In this document: positions 51,854 to 58,834 of the stretch, piece after piece
How positions within the stretch are numbered: the first letter of the stretch is position 1
Layout: the number at the start of each line of letters is the position of its first letter
Assembly: GCA_034006035.1 (NCBI GenBank)
Contig: JAVETN010000014.1
Span: 1 to 58,834, forward strand
DNA: 58,834 bases
Direction: 5' to 3'
Source of the DNA: Desulforegulaceae bacterium
Lineage (GTDB): Bacteria; Desulfobacterota; Desulfobacteria; Desulfobacterales; JACKCP01
Notes under the pieces: model-generated
What the model was told of the DNA's origin: nothing
Database searches by the model: none
The model's input: the letters and a program-made list of their open reading frames with translations, nothing else
Position numbers and translations under genes: made by a program

Positions 51854-52531
51854 TTAATCAATTCCATATTCCAAGAGAAGAGCATCAATATTTTCTTGTG
51901 ATATTTTTTCCTGGACTTCTTTTTTTATAACTTTGCAGTCAAGTTCAGGATTTGCTTTCTTGCTTTTAAGCATAAGATTGTGTGAAATATAGAGTTTGTT
52001 TATTATTTCTTCTATATTTTTTATAAAATCTATAACTTTTTTCATCTCTTGGCCGATAATGTCTTGAAAGCTTAATTCTGTTAATATTCTTACCATATTT
52101 TCGTTCATTTGATTAAGAATTGGCTTTGGGGCATCGGGGTTTTTAAGGTAGTTGTTGTTTTCAGCTTCTGAAATCAATTCCATTTGATTTTCAACAATAT
52201 CCATTACTGTAAAAGTGGCATCTTCAGTTTTGGAGTAAATTTCAGAAAGTTTGTCTGCTGCACAATGAAAAATATCACCTGGCGATTCATTGTTTGGGTT
52301 ATTATAGTGGATTCCGGTTGATTTTTTCAGCTTATTGATTTCTGTCATTAGCTGATTAAGGCCGTCTTGGGCTTCATTTGTCATTGACTGGTAGAATTCT
52401 CCGTCAGATAAAGCTTTTCCAAGGGCAGCTGTAACTTCTTTTTTTATTGAAGCTTCAAGGGTTTCTTTTATTGTCCTGCTCACCTGTTTGTTAAGCTTGC
52501 TGGCTAATTTAGTCAGAATTTCTTCTTCCAT
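51854..52531 (-). CDS. CheZ-like protein phosphatase, 225 aa
   Basis: A long helical protein carries LSFQDIIGQEMKKVIDFI (about residues 150-168). This matches the CheZ active-site helix in which Asp and Gln (FQDxxGQ) promote dephosphorylation of CheY-P. The extreme C-terminus ENIDALLLEYGID resembles the CheZ peptide that docks on CheY. The N-terminal half is a predicted coiled coil. CheZ is usually found in a few proteobacterial groups. No che or fla gene is in the window. It lies 8 bases downstream of a diguanylate cyclase gene in the same operon. Confidence 0.8.
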   Translation of the reverse strand: MEEEILTKLASKLNKQVSRTIKETLEASIKKEVTAALGKALSDGEFYQSMTNEAQDGLNQLMTEINKLKKSTGIHYNNPNNESPGDIFHCAADKLSEIYSKTEDATFTVMDIVENQMELISEAENNNYLKNPDAPKPILNQMNENMVRILTELSFQDIIGQEMKKVIDFIKNIEEIINKLYISHNLMLKSKKANPELDCKVIKKEVQEKISQENIDALLLEYGID

Positions 52532-52539
52532 ATTTAATT

Positions 52540-53373
52540 TTAGTCCAAAAGTTTTTGAAGGTTAAAAAAAGAATATCCGCTATTGTTTGTTTTTGATTTA
52601 TACATAGCTGAGTCAGCTTTTTTCAAAAGTTCATTTATATTTTTCCCGTCATCAGGAAAAATTGAAATCCCTATACTGGCAGAAATCCTTACTTCCCGGT
52701 CGCCGATATCTATTGGTTTTTCTATGAGTTTTAAAATTCTTTTTGCACCAAGAGAGGCGTGGATAGGCTCTTTTAGCTCAGAAAGAGCCAGGATAAACTC
52801 ATCTCCCCCAAACCTTGCAATTAAATCTGTTTTTCTCAGGCTGTTTTCCATTCTTTTTGAGATGACTTTTAGTACAATATCTCCAGCCTCATGACCATAA
52901 GTGTCATTTACTGGTTTAAAGTCGTCAAGGTCAAGAAAAAGAACAGCCATTTTTTGATTCTGCCTTTCGCACCCATATATCAGCTGAGTTGCCCTGTCAA
53001 AGAAAACCTCTCTTGTGTGAAGTCCGGTTAAAAGATCTTTTTTTTGATATTTTGAATCAAATTTGGCCGGAATAAAAACAAGATAAATTTCGCGTTTTTT
53101 TTCGTTGTATTCAGAATTTACAAACCTTTTTTGTCCAAACAACCGGCATTCTTCTGTTTTGGCCTTTCTTTTTTTGATAAGTTCAAAAAAAAGATTTTGG
53201 TCGTCCAAAGATTCAATTGTCATTATTTCGTCAATTTTTTTATTTTGCAATTCATCTTTTACAGATGATTCAGCCATAACTTTGTTGTAATATATTATTT
53301 CCCTTTCAAGGTTGATTACACAGATCTCAAGGGGAATTATATTAAGAAATAAGTCTAATTGAGGAACTTCCAT
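52540..53373 (-). CDS. Diguanylate cyclase (GGDEF) with N-terminal PAS-like region, 277 aa
   Basis: The GGDEF domain (about residues 115-277) begins KKDLLTGLHTREVFF. It contains VLFLDLDDFKPVNDTYGHEAGD and the intact active-site loop ARFGGDEFILAL, followed by RISASIGISIFP. It should therefore make cyclic di-GMP. An RxxD inhibitory site 5 residues before GGDEF is not evident (the sequence there is RKTDLIARF). The N-terminal 110 residues (LNIIPLEICVINLEREIIYYNKVMAE) look like a PAS sensor. It is the first gene of a two-gene operon with the CheZ-like protein. No membrane segment is present. Confidence 0.93.
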   Translation of the reverse strand: MEVPQLDLFLNIIPLEICVINLEREIIYYNKVMAESSVKDELQNKKIDEIMTIESLDDQNLFFELIKKRKAKTEECRLFGQKRFVNSEYNEKKREIYLVFIPAKFDSKYQKKDLLTGLHTREVFFDRATQLIYGCERQNQKMAVLFLDLDDFKPVNDTYGHEAGDIVLKVISKRMENSLRKTDLIARFGGDEFILALSELKEPIHASLGAKRILKLIEKPIDIGDREVRISASIGISIFPDDGKNINELLKKADSAMYKSKTNNSGYSFFNLQKLLD

Positions 53374-53688
53374 TTTTTGCTCACATAGTTTGAAGTTTAC
53401 AAAATCTTTTTGTTAGTTATCTATAATGATTCTTATATCAGATTTAATTTAGAATTTAAAAGTTTTGTTTATGTTTACCCTGTTTTTTTAGTTTTGGTTG
53501 AATAATCTAAACATGGGTCTTTAATTTTATAAAAACTTGAAAGTTTAGATAAAGTTGTTGTAATTTTTCTAAAATTTGAAAAGCTGGAGCAGATATTAAA
53601 AAAACAATTAGACTGATCTGGTTTTTTATTCTATTTAGTGAAAAATTCTAGCTTAAGCTAAGGGTAAGAAAAGGAGAATAAATATTTT
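53374..53688. other. 315-bp intergenic region
   Basis: This is the divergent region between the diguanylate cyclase and the uridylyltransferase genes. It is AT-rich, and no ORF, RNA or repeat is recognised. Confidence 0.5.
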
Positions 53689-54447
53689 ATGGGCAAAAAA
53701 GATTGGTGTGTTATTATCCTTGCCGGAGGAAAAGGCAAGAGAATGGAGTCTGATTTACCTAAGGTGCTTCACGAAGTTGATGGGAAATCCATGGTTTTAA
53801 GGGTTTGTGAAGCAGCTTCAGGTTTAAGTGATAATATTGTTGTTGTTGTTGGCCATGAGGCAGAAGATGTTAAATCTGCTATTTTAAAATCAAAAAAAGT
53901 AAAATTTGCCTTCCAGGAAAATCAAAACGGTACAGGAGATGCTGTAAAATCAGCCATAAAACATTTGGACTTATCTGCTGAAAATATAATGGTTCTTTGC
54001 GGAGACACTCCTCTTATAAGGTCTGAAACTTTAATTGATTTTGCATCAACACATTCAAAGGGCGGTTTTGATGTTTCTGTTCTTGGGATGGAGCTTGAAA
54101 ATCCTACGGGTTATGGAAGGCTTATTAAAGATGAAAATGGAAATATAGTGAAAATAGTTGAGCAAGCTGATGCTGATGATTTGGAAAAGGCTGTTAAACT
54201 TGTTAATTCTGGTATTTATTGTTTTGACAAAGACTTTTTAACAAATGGCCTTTTAAAAATTAATTGCAGTAATGCCCAGGAGGAATATTACCTGACAGAT
54301 CTTGTGAGTATTTCATATTTAAAAAACAATAATAAAGTCGGCTGTCATATTTTAAACAATCCTTTGGAAGCTGTTGGTGTAAACAGTAAAAAAGAGCTGG
54401 AATTGGCAAGGGTCTTGTTTAAGGAGTCTTATCAAGAGCTTAATTAG
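53689..54447 (+). CDS. GlmU-type uridylyltransferase, N-terminal domain only, 252 aa
   Basis: The nucleotidyltransferase signature IILAGGKGKRMESDLPKVLHEVDGKSM, then NGTGDAVKSAI, LCGDTPLIRSETL, NPTGYGRLIKDENGNIVKIVEQADA and EEYYLTDLVSI, follow E. coli GlmU closely through the uridylyltransferase half. They indicate UDP-GlcNAc synthesis from GlcNAc-1-P. The protein stops where GlmU would enter its left-handed beta-helix. The acetyltransferase is therefore missing, and the next 150 bases do not encode it. AAGGAG precedes the ATG. A separate acetyltransferase may exist elsewhere. Confidence 0.88.
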   Translation: MGKKDWCVIILAGGKGKRMESDLPKVLHEVDGKSMVLRVCEAASGLSDNIVVVVGHEAEDVKSAILKSKKVKFAFQENQNGTGDAVKSAIKHLDLSAENIMVLCGDTPLIRSETLIDFASTHSKGGFDVSVLGMELENPTGYGRLIKDENGNIVKIVEQADADDLEKAVKLVNSGIYCFDKDFLTNGLLKINCSNAQEEYYLTDLVSISYLKNNNKVGCHILNNPLEAVGVNSKKELELARVLFKESYQELN

Positions 54448-54597
54448 CCTTGGTTTAATTGGAATCTTTTGGGGGATCAGGTTGTGGATTTAGGGTTGAA
54501 GTTTTGCCTTTTAACAAGTTTATCTTCCCCAACTAAATAACTTGACTTTGAAAAGATAAAAATATTATAGTTGCCGCTAAAGCAAGTGAGGTGTGAT

Positions 54598-54843
54598 TTG
54601 GAAAACGAGGAAATTTTTAGCCAGTTTGACAGGTTGGAAGAAAAAGTAGAAACTCTTATTAATAAATGTATTGAACAGGATAGAGAAAATTCAGATTTAA
54701 AGACAAAAATTTCAGAGCTTGAAGAAAAGCTTGAGCTTAAAGAAGTCGCTGAAGTTGAAAAGGCTGAGGAAAGTGAAAAATTAAAGCTTAAAATTGATAA
54801 TATTCTCGAAAAAATATCCGAATACAATGATGAAAGAAATTAA
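54598..54843 (+). CDS. ZapB-like coiled-coil protein, 81 aa, TTG start
   Basis: The product is one continuous coiled coil rich in Glu, Leu and Lys (FDRLEEKVETLINKCIEQ, KISELEEKLELKEVAEV). Its position directly upstream of zapA suggests a ZapB-like factor that links ZapA and the Z ring. The TTG at 54598 is chosen because GAGG lies 6 bases upstream. The ATG at 54571 has no ribosome binding site. It is 15 bases before zapA. Confidence 0.65.
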   Translation: MENEEIFSQFDRLEEKVETLINKCIEQDRENSDLKTKISELEEKLELKEVAEVEKAEESEKLKLKIDNILEKISEYNDERN

Positions 54844-54858
54844 AAGAGATAATATAAT

Positions 54859-55140
54859 TTGAGTGAAATAATAAACATAGACGTTTTTGGGGAAAAGTTC
54901 AGCTTTAAATCGAAATTAGATGATGAGTCAAACAAAGATGTTTTGGATTTTTTTCTTAAAGAACTCGATGAAGTGCAAGCAAAGCTTAGTGAAAGCTCAG
55001 CTTCCGTTCCCAAACTGGTTAAGCTGCTGATTGCAGTAATGAATATAGCAAACAATTATTTTGAAGTTGAAGAAAAGCTTCGTTCAATTGAAAAAAATTT
55101 AGAAGCTGATATAGAAAAAATTTTAGTAAAATTGAATTAA
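54859..55140 (+). CDS. zapA: Cell division protein ZapA, TTG start
   Basis: The 93-residue protein has the ZapA layout. An N-terminal globular part (INIDVFGEKFSFKSKLDDES) is followed by a long helix (FFLKELDEVQAKLSES) and LLIAVMNIANNYFEVEEKLRSIEKNLE, which forms the tetrameric coiled coil. ZapA bundles FtsZ filaments in the cytosol at mid-cell. The start is TTG with GAGAT upstream. The zapB-like gene precedes it, and a 6S RNA begins 8 bases after its stop, an arrangement familiar from gamma-proteobacteria (zapA-ssrS). Confidence 0.85.
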   Translation: MSEIINIDVFGEKFSFKSKLDDESNKDVLDFFLKELDEVQAKLSESSASVPKLVKLLIAVMNIANNYFEVEEKLRSIEKNLEADIEKILVKLN

Positions 55141-55148
55141 TGAAAATT

Positions 55149-55327
55149 AACCCTGCTGTGTACGTGTATAATGATTATAAAACCTGACCCAACACTTACA
55201 GACAAGGTTGTCTTCACTGATCCTGGTGTGCAAGTTCCCACTTTCAGGGAAAAGCCTAAAGGGGTTATCAAGACGGCCGCCCTGATCCACTTGGATCAGC
55301 GTTTGATCATAACGGCATAGCGGGGTT
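55149..55327 (+). ncRNA. ssrS: 6S RNA
   Basis: A 12-bp closing stem AACCCTGCTGTG (55149) / CATAGCGGGGTT (ending 55327) encloses about 155 bases of mostly paired sequence. A loop GTTCCC-ACTTTCA-GGGAAA lies near the middle. The 3' strand of the central bubble has the hairpin CTGATCC/GGATCAG next to GACGGCCGCC. The overall rod with a central bubble, the size near 180 nt, the T-run after the end and the position after zapA together fit 6S RNA, the promoter mimic that sequesters sigma-70 RNA polymerase. No covariance search was possible. Confidence 0.8.
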
Positions 55328-55636
55328 TTTAAATATAGTTTGCCTAGTTCTCTTCCTAAATATCCATTCTCACAAAATCATTTCTTGTTTTTTTAATCTG
55401 TTGGTTGTAAATCGAATTTCATTTGAAATTATATCTGAATCAAAAGTTTTTTATAATTTTAAGTGTATTTTAGGGGTTGATGGGATGTTTTTATAAAAGA
55501 ACTTGTATTGGTGATTTTAGTTTTGAGCTTTAAAATCTAAATGTTGTTTTGTTCTTTTTCGGGATCTACCAAGTTTTTTTAATTCAACCTCTAATTTTGA
55601 CATCTAATATATTTATATTGTGGGAGAGAATACAAG
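55328..55636. other. 309-bp region between 6S RNA and rny
   Basis: A short T-run directly after the 6S closing stem may serve as its end. The remaining sequence is AT-rich without an ORF. The rny promoter is expected here but is not distinct. Confidence 0.45.
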
Positions 55637-57199
55637 ATGGGTGAAAATTTTATTATATTGGTTCTCTTTGCTTTTGCTGCAGGGTTTGGAGTAGCTTGGT
55701 GGATTAAAAACAGCATTATAGAAAACAGTCTTAATGCAGCAAAGCAGGAAGCTCAGAGGATAGTAGCCGAAGCAAGGCAAAAAGCCGAAAATCTCCAAAA
55801 AGAAGCTCAAATTGAAGCTAAAGACAGGCTTTTTAAGATGAAGTCTGAGTTTGATGTAGAAACTCAGGAGATGCGTTCTGAATTAAGGGTTCAGGAAAAA
55901 AGGCTGATTCAGAAAGAAGAAAACCTTGAAAACAAAGAAAGGCTTATTGATGAAAAGGACAGCGGTCTTTCTGTTTTATCAAAAGAACTTGAAAAAAGAG
56001 AAAAAGCTACTTTAGAAGAAGAATTAAGGCTGGCTGGTCTTGTTGCTGAGCAGCAGTCCCAGTTGGAAAAAATTTCTGGGCTTACCAAGGAAGAGGCTAA
56101 GGCAATTCTTTTAAGAGAAATGGAAGAAGATGCAAGATACGAAGGCTCAAAACTTGTTAAAAGAATTACTTCAGAAGCCCAGGAGCAGGCGGACAAAGAA
56201 GCTAGAAAAATTATTGCAACTGCAATTCAAAGATATTCAGGGGATTATGTTGCTGAAAGAACAGTTTCTGTTGTCGAACTTCCAAATGATGATATGAAAG
56301 GAAGAATCATTGGCCGTGAGGGAAGAAATATCAGGGCCCTTGAAGCTGCAACTGGAATTGATCTTATAATTGACGATACTCCTGAAGCTGTTATTCTTTC
56401 AGGGTTTAATCCCGTGAGAAGAGAAGTTGCAAGAATTGCTCTTACAAAGCTTATTGCAGACGGAAGAATTCATCCTGCAAGAATAGAAGAGATTGTTCTT
56501 TCAGTTGAAGAAGAAGTCAATAAGACAATTAAGGAAGCCGGAGAGCAGGCCGCTTTTGACTTGGGAGTTCATGGAATTGATCCTGAGCTTATCATGGTTA
56601 TTGGTCGTTTGAAATTTAGAACAAGCTATGCTCAGAATATGCTTCAGCATTCCATTGAAGTTGGATTTTTGTGTGGAATTATGGCTGCCGAGCTTGGTCT
56701 TGATATTAAGCTTGCCAGAAGAATGGGTCTTTTACATGATATTGGAAAGGCCATTGATCATGAGGTTGAAGGTCCCCATGCTCTTATTGGAGCGAAAATT
56801 GCTGCTAAAAATGGTGAGTCAGAAGCTGTGGTTCAGGCCATAGCAGCCCATCATGAGGATGTTCCTCCGGAAACAGTTTACGACCTTCTTGTTCAGTCTG
56901 CAGACTCTTTGTCAGGGGCAAGGCCTGGAGCTAGAAAAGAGCTTCTTGAAAATTATGTGAAAAGACTTGAAGACCTTGAGCATATTGCCTGCGGTTTTGG
57001 CGGGGTTTCTGGTGCTTATGCAATTCAGGCCGGGCGTGAGCTTCGGGTAATTGTTGAAAGTTCCAAAATATCTGATGATGAGGCTGTGGTGCTTAGCCAT
57101 GATATTGCCAGGTCGGTTGAAGAGCAGCTTACTTTTCCTGGGCAGATCAAGGTTACTGTTATTCGTGAGGTTCGGGCTGTGGGGTATGCTAATAAATAA
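55637..57199 (+). CDS. rny: Ribonuclease Y
   Basis: RNase Y is a membrane-anchored endoribonuclease that starts mRNA decay. An N-terminal helix (residues 3-22, [19 protein letters not shown]) precedes a long coiled coil (about 30-195, rich in Lys, Glu and Ala). A KH domain follows ([24 protein letters not shown]). The HD domain has [30 protein letters not shown] and AIAAHHEDV. It ends [17 protein letters not shown], as in the family. The 520-residue length is standard. GGGAGAG precedes the ATG. It lies downstream of zapA and the 6S RNA. Confidence 0.97.
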   Translation: MGENFIILVLFAFAAGFGVAWWIKNSIIENSLNAAKQEAQRIVAEARQKAENLQKEAQIEAKDRLFKMKSEFDVETQEMRSELRVQEKRLIQKEENLENKERLIDEKDSGLSVLSKELEKREKATLEEELRLAGLVAEQQSQLEKISGLTKEEAKAILLREMEEDARYEGSKLVKRITSEAQEQADKEARKIIATAIQRYSGDYVAERTVSVVELPNDDMKGRIIGREGRNIRALEAATGIDLIIDDTPEAVILSGFNPVRREVARIALTKLIADGRIHPARIEEIVLSVEEEVNKTIKEAGEQAAFDLGVHGIDPELIMVIGRLKFRTSYAQNMLQHSIEVGFLCGIMAAELGLDIKLARRMGLLHDIGKAIDHEVEGPHALIGAKIAAKNGESEAVVQAIAAHHEDVPPETVYDLLVQSADSLSGARPGARKELLENYVKRLEDLEHIACGFGGVSGAYAIQAGRELRVIVESSKISDDEAVVLSHDIARSVEEQLTFPGQIKVTVIREVRAVGYANK

Positions 57200-57299
57200 C
57201 TTGCTTCTTCAGTGAAAATCAGGCAGTTAATTTGATTCGGTGCTGGTAATCTGGGGATCCAAGAGAGTTTGGAAACTTGAGATAAATGCCTGGAAGCCG

Positions 57300-57311
57300 G
57301 CCCGAAAGGGC
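57300..57311 (+). repeat. GNRA-tetraloop hairpin upstream of tyrS
   Basis: GCCC-GAAA-GGGC forms a very stable small hairpin 48 bases before the tyrS start. AGTTTGGAAACT, another small palindrome, lies about 30 bases further upstream. No T-box or other riboswitch signature is seen. Confidence 0.35.
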
Positions 57312-57359
57312 AATTGTAAATAAAACAAATAAAAAATATAAACAGCGGAGATTAGAGAA

Positions 57360-58640
57360 ATGCATGTAATAGATGAGTTTAAAAAAAGAGGTTTTGTTGA
57401 TACTTTCACAAATGAGGAAGGTCTTTATCAATATCTTTCATCTCCGCAGTCATGTTATATAGGTTTTGATCCAACAGCTTCAAGTCTTCATGTGGGGAGT
57501 CTTGTTCCCATAATGTCTCTTGCACATATGCAAAGAGCTGGACACAGACCCATTGCCCTTGTGGGCGGAGGTACTGGAATGATAGGTGACCCCAGTGGAA
57601 AAACAGAGATGAGAAATATGCTCACTGTTGAAGCCGTTGAATTTAATAAAAACGGAATAAAAAATCAATTATCCAAGTTCATAGATTTTGGTGATGATAA
57701 GGCCAAAATGGTGGATAATGCCGACTGGCTTCTTGATTTAAAATATATAGATTTCCTTAGAGATGTTGGGCGGTTTTTTAGTATTAACCGGATGATAAAA
57801 ATGGAAAGTTATAAATCAAGATTTGAATCTGAGACCGGATTAAGCTTTATTGAATTTAACTATACAATAATGCAGGCTTATGATTTTAAGGTGCTTTCAG
57901 AGGTTGAAGAATGCTTTCTTCAGATGGGTGGAAGCGACCAATGGGGAAATATTATAGCTGGGGTTGATCTTGTTCGCAGAACCCGTCAAAAAGAAGCTTT
58001 TGGCCTTACTTTTCCTCTTATTACAAACAGCAGCGGTACCAAAATGGGAAAAACTGAAAAAGGTACTGTCTGGCTTGATGCTGAAAAAACCTCTCCTTAT
58101 GATTATTATCAGTTTTGGATTAATACTGAAGATAATGATGTTTCAAAGTTTTTGTCTCTTTTTACCTTTCTTCCTGTTGAAGAAATTGAAGAGGTGTCAA
58201 AACTTGAAGGAAGTGATTTGAACTCAGCAAAGTCAATCCTTGCTTTTGAAGCTACCAAGCTTGCCCATGGAGAAGACAATGCTGTTAAGGCTTACGAGGC
58301 TTCAACGGCATTGTTTGGAGCAAGGGAAATTCCAGAAAACCTTCTTCCTTCAAGCAAAGTTTTTAGAAAATCTGTGGCTGCCAAAGGCGAATCCGTACCT
58401 TCTTCTGTATTTGAAAAAGCAAGGTTTGGAAAAGGTTTCGGGGTTCTTGATCTTTTTAAGGAAGCTGGTCTTTGCAAGAGTACAAGCGAAGCAAGAAGGC
58501 TTGTTCAGCAGGGTGGTTGTTATATAAATGAAAACAGGGTTGAAAGTTCTGATTACTTTGTTACTGAAGCTGATTTTGAAGCAGATGAACTGGTGTTAAG
58601 AGCTGGAAAAAAACGTTACCATAAAATTATTTTAAAATAA
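57360..58640 (+). CDS. tyrS: Tyrosine--tRNA ligase
   Basis: This class I synthetase charges tRNA-Tyr. The sequence YIGFDPTASSLHVGSLVPIM contains the HIGH-like HVGS. GHRPIALVGGGTGMIGDPSGK follows. The KMSKS loop reads TKMGKTEKGTVWLD (KMGKT). YTIMQAYDFKVL and QMGGSDQWGNI contact the amino acid and ATP. The C-terminal S4 RNA-binding domain (about residues 350-426) includes SEARRLVQQGGCYINENRV. The length of 426 is that of the TyrRS-1 type. GGAG precedes the ATG. The rRNA promoter begins 13 bases after its stop. Confidence 0.97.
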   Translation: MHVIDEFKKRGFVDTFTNEEGLYQYLSSPQSCYIGFDPTASSLHVGSLVPIMSLAHMQRAGHRPIALVGGGTGMIGDPSGKTEMRNMLTVEAVEFNKNGIKNQLSKFIDFGDDKAKMVDNADWLLDLKYIDFLRDVGRFFSINRMIKMESYKSRFESETGLSFIEFNYTIMQAYDFKVLSEVEECFLQMGGSDQWGNIIAGVDLVRRTRQKEAFGLTFPLITNSSGTKMGKTEKGTVWLDAEKTSPYDYYQFWINTEDNDVSKFLSLFTFLPVEEIEEVSKLEGSDLNSAKSILAFEATKLAHGEDNAVKAYEASTALFGAREIPENLLPSSKVFRKSVAAKGESVPSSVFEKARFGKGFGVLDLFKEAGLCKSTSEARRLVQQGGCYINENRVESSDYFVTEADFEADELVLRAGKKRYHKIILK

Positions 58641-58653
58641 TTTAAAAAAGTGT

Positions 58654-58682
58654 TTGACATAAGTTTTTTAATTTTGTAAGTT
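58654..58682 (+). promoter_or_regulatory. rRNA operon promoter
   Basis: A perfect -35 TTGACA (58654-58659) is separated by 17 bases from TAAGTT (58677-58682), a weak -10. It lies about 80 bases upstream of the 16S start and immediately after tyrS. Confidence 0.6.
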
Positions 58683-58690
58683 AGCTCTTG

Positions 58691-58730
58691 TCCCTTACGG
58701 GAATATCAAAACAAATCGATCTTTGAAAAC
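58691..58730 (+). promoter_or_regulatory. nut-like antitermination leader of the rRNA operon
   Basis: A small hairpin TCCC-TTAC-GGGA (58691-58702) is followed by GATCTTTGAAAAC (58718-58730). They resemble the boxB/boxA pair found ahead of 16S rRNA genes. The exact boxA could instead be TAGCTCTTG at 58682-58690. Confidence 0.45.
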
Positions 58731-58761
58731 TAAACAGCAGACAGGTCCTTGAAATAAATTT

Positions 58762-58834
58762 TTTACGGAGAGTTTGATCCTGGCTCAGAATGAACGCTGG
58801 CGGCATGCCTAACACATGCAAGTCGAACGAGAAA
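58762..58834 (+). rRNA. rrs: 16S ribosomal RNA, 5' end (partial)
   Basis: AGAGTTTGATCCTGGCTCAG (58769-58788), the universal 27F region, is followed by AATGAACGCTGGCGGCATGC and AACACATGCAAGTCGAACGA. Aligning to E. coli position 8 puts the 5' end near 58762. The gene runs off the right edge after about 73 bases. It should be followed by 23S and 5S genes outside the window. Confidence 0.98.

Noticed and set aside
57200-57359. T-box or other riboswitch ahead of tyrS
   Set aside because: Small hairpins are present, but the T-box sequence, specifier loop and terminator/antiterminator pair are missing.

Overview
This 58.8 kb window is AT-rich, Gram-negative chromosomal DNA. The best guess is an anaerobe of the Desulfobacterota (former Deltaproteobacteria). 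The reasons are outer-membrane and lipoprotein genes, a Wza/Wzz-type polysaccharide export pair, a flavodiiron protein for oxygen or NO detoxification, a fused FAD/Fe-S 2-hydroxyacid dehydrogenase, a CoA-disulfide-reductase/rhodanese fusion, and GatCA-dependent tRNA amidation. This rests on gene content read by eye, not on a tree. The left edge cuts a tRNA-Ser and the right edge cuts the first 73 bases of a 16S rRNA gene. I see no prophage, transposase, CRISPR array or integron.

Layout. 1-148: two tRNA-Ser genes, then about 0.8 kb without a gene. 975-7835: a housekeeping run (unknown acidic protein, argS, SPOR protein, gatC, gatA, a tiny ORF, mutL). 8048-8220: tRNA-Val and tRNA-Asp. 8375-14807: uspA, a DUF1847 protein, an outer-membrane barrel, a thioesterase-patatin pair, and on the other strand MscS and MarC, followed by a SnoaL-like protein and a solitary alarmone-hydrolase-like HD protein. 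14918-16935 (minus): hslO, then an ECF sigma/anti-sigma pair preceded by a previously unlisted 29-residue membrane peptide. 17163-19271: an aldehyde dehydrogenase and a divergent TetR regulator sharing a palindromic operator. 19541-23335: flavodiiron protein, DUF2937 protein, CobD-like enzyme and class II aldolase. 23456-31740 (minus): small lipoprotein pair, giant FAD/Fe-S protein, RF3 and a Ski2-like helicase. 31815-37116: U32 protein, CoADR-rhodanese, PilZ, DjlA-like protein.

37182-46156 is a surface-polysaccharide segment: a membrane-bound UDP-sugar 4,6-dehydratase, a 1110-residue SLBB-repeat export protein, a Wzz-like protein, a lipoprotein and a beta-barrel. 46186-51651 (minus) is the most distinctive locus. 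A FadR-type acyl-CoA regulator, a GlpD-like dehydrogenase, an FGGY kinase and an enzyme resembling alkyl-dihydroxyacetonephosphate synthase lie in one tight operon. A near-consensus FadR operator overlaps its putative promoter. I infer an acyl-CoA-controlled glycerol / ether-lipid pathway.

51854-53373 (minus) pairs a diguanylate cyclase with a CheZ-like phosphatase. 53689-58640 returns to core functions: a GlmU-like uridylyltransferase lacking the acetyltransferase half, zapB-like and zapA with TTG starts, a 6S RNA, rny and tyrS. The rRNA promoter, a nut-like leader and the start of 16S rRNA close the window.
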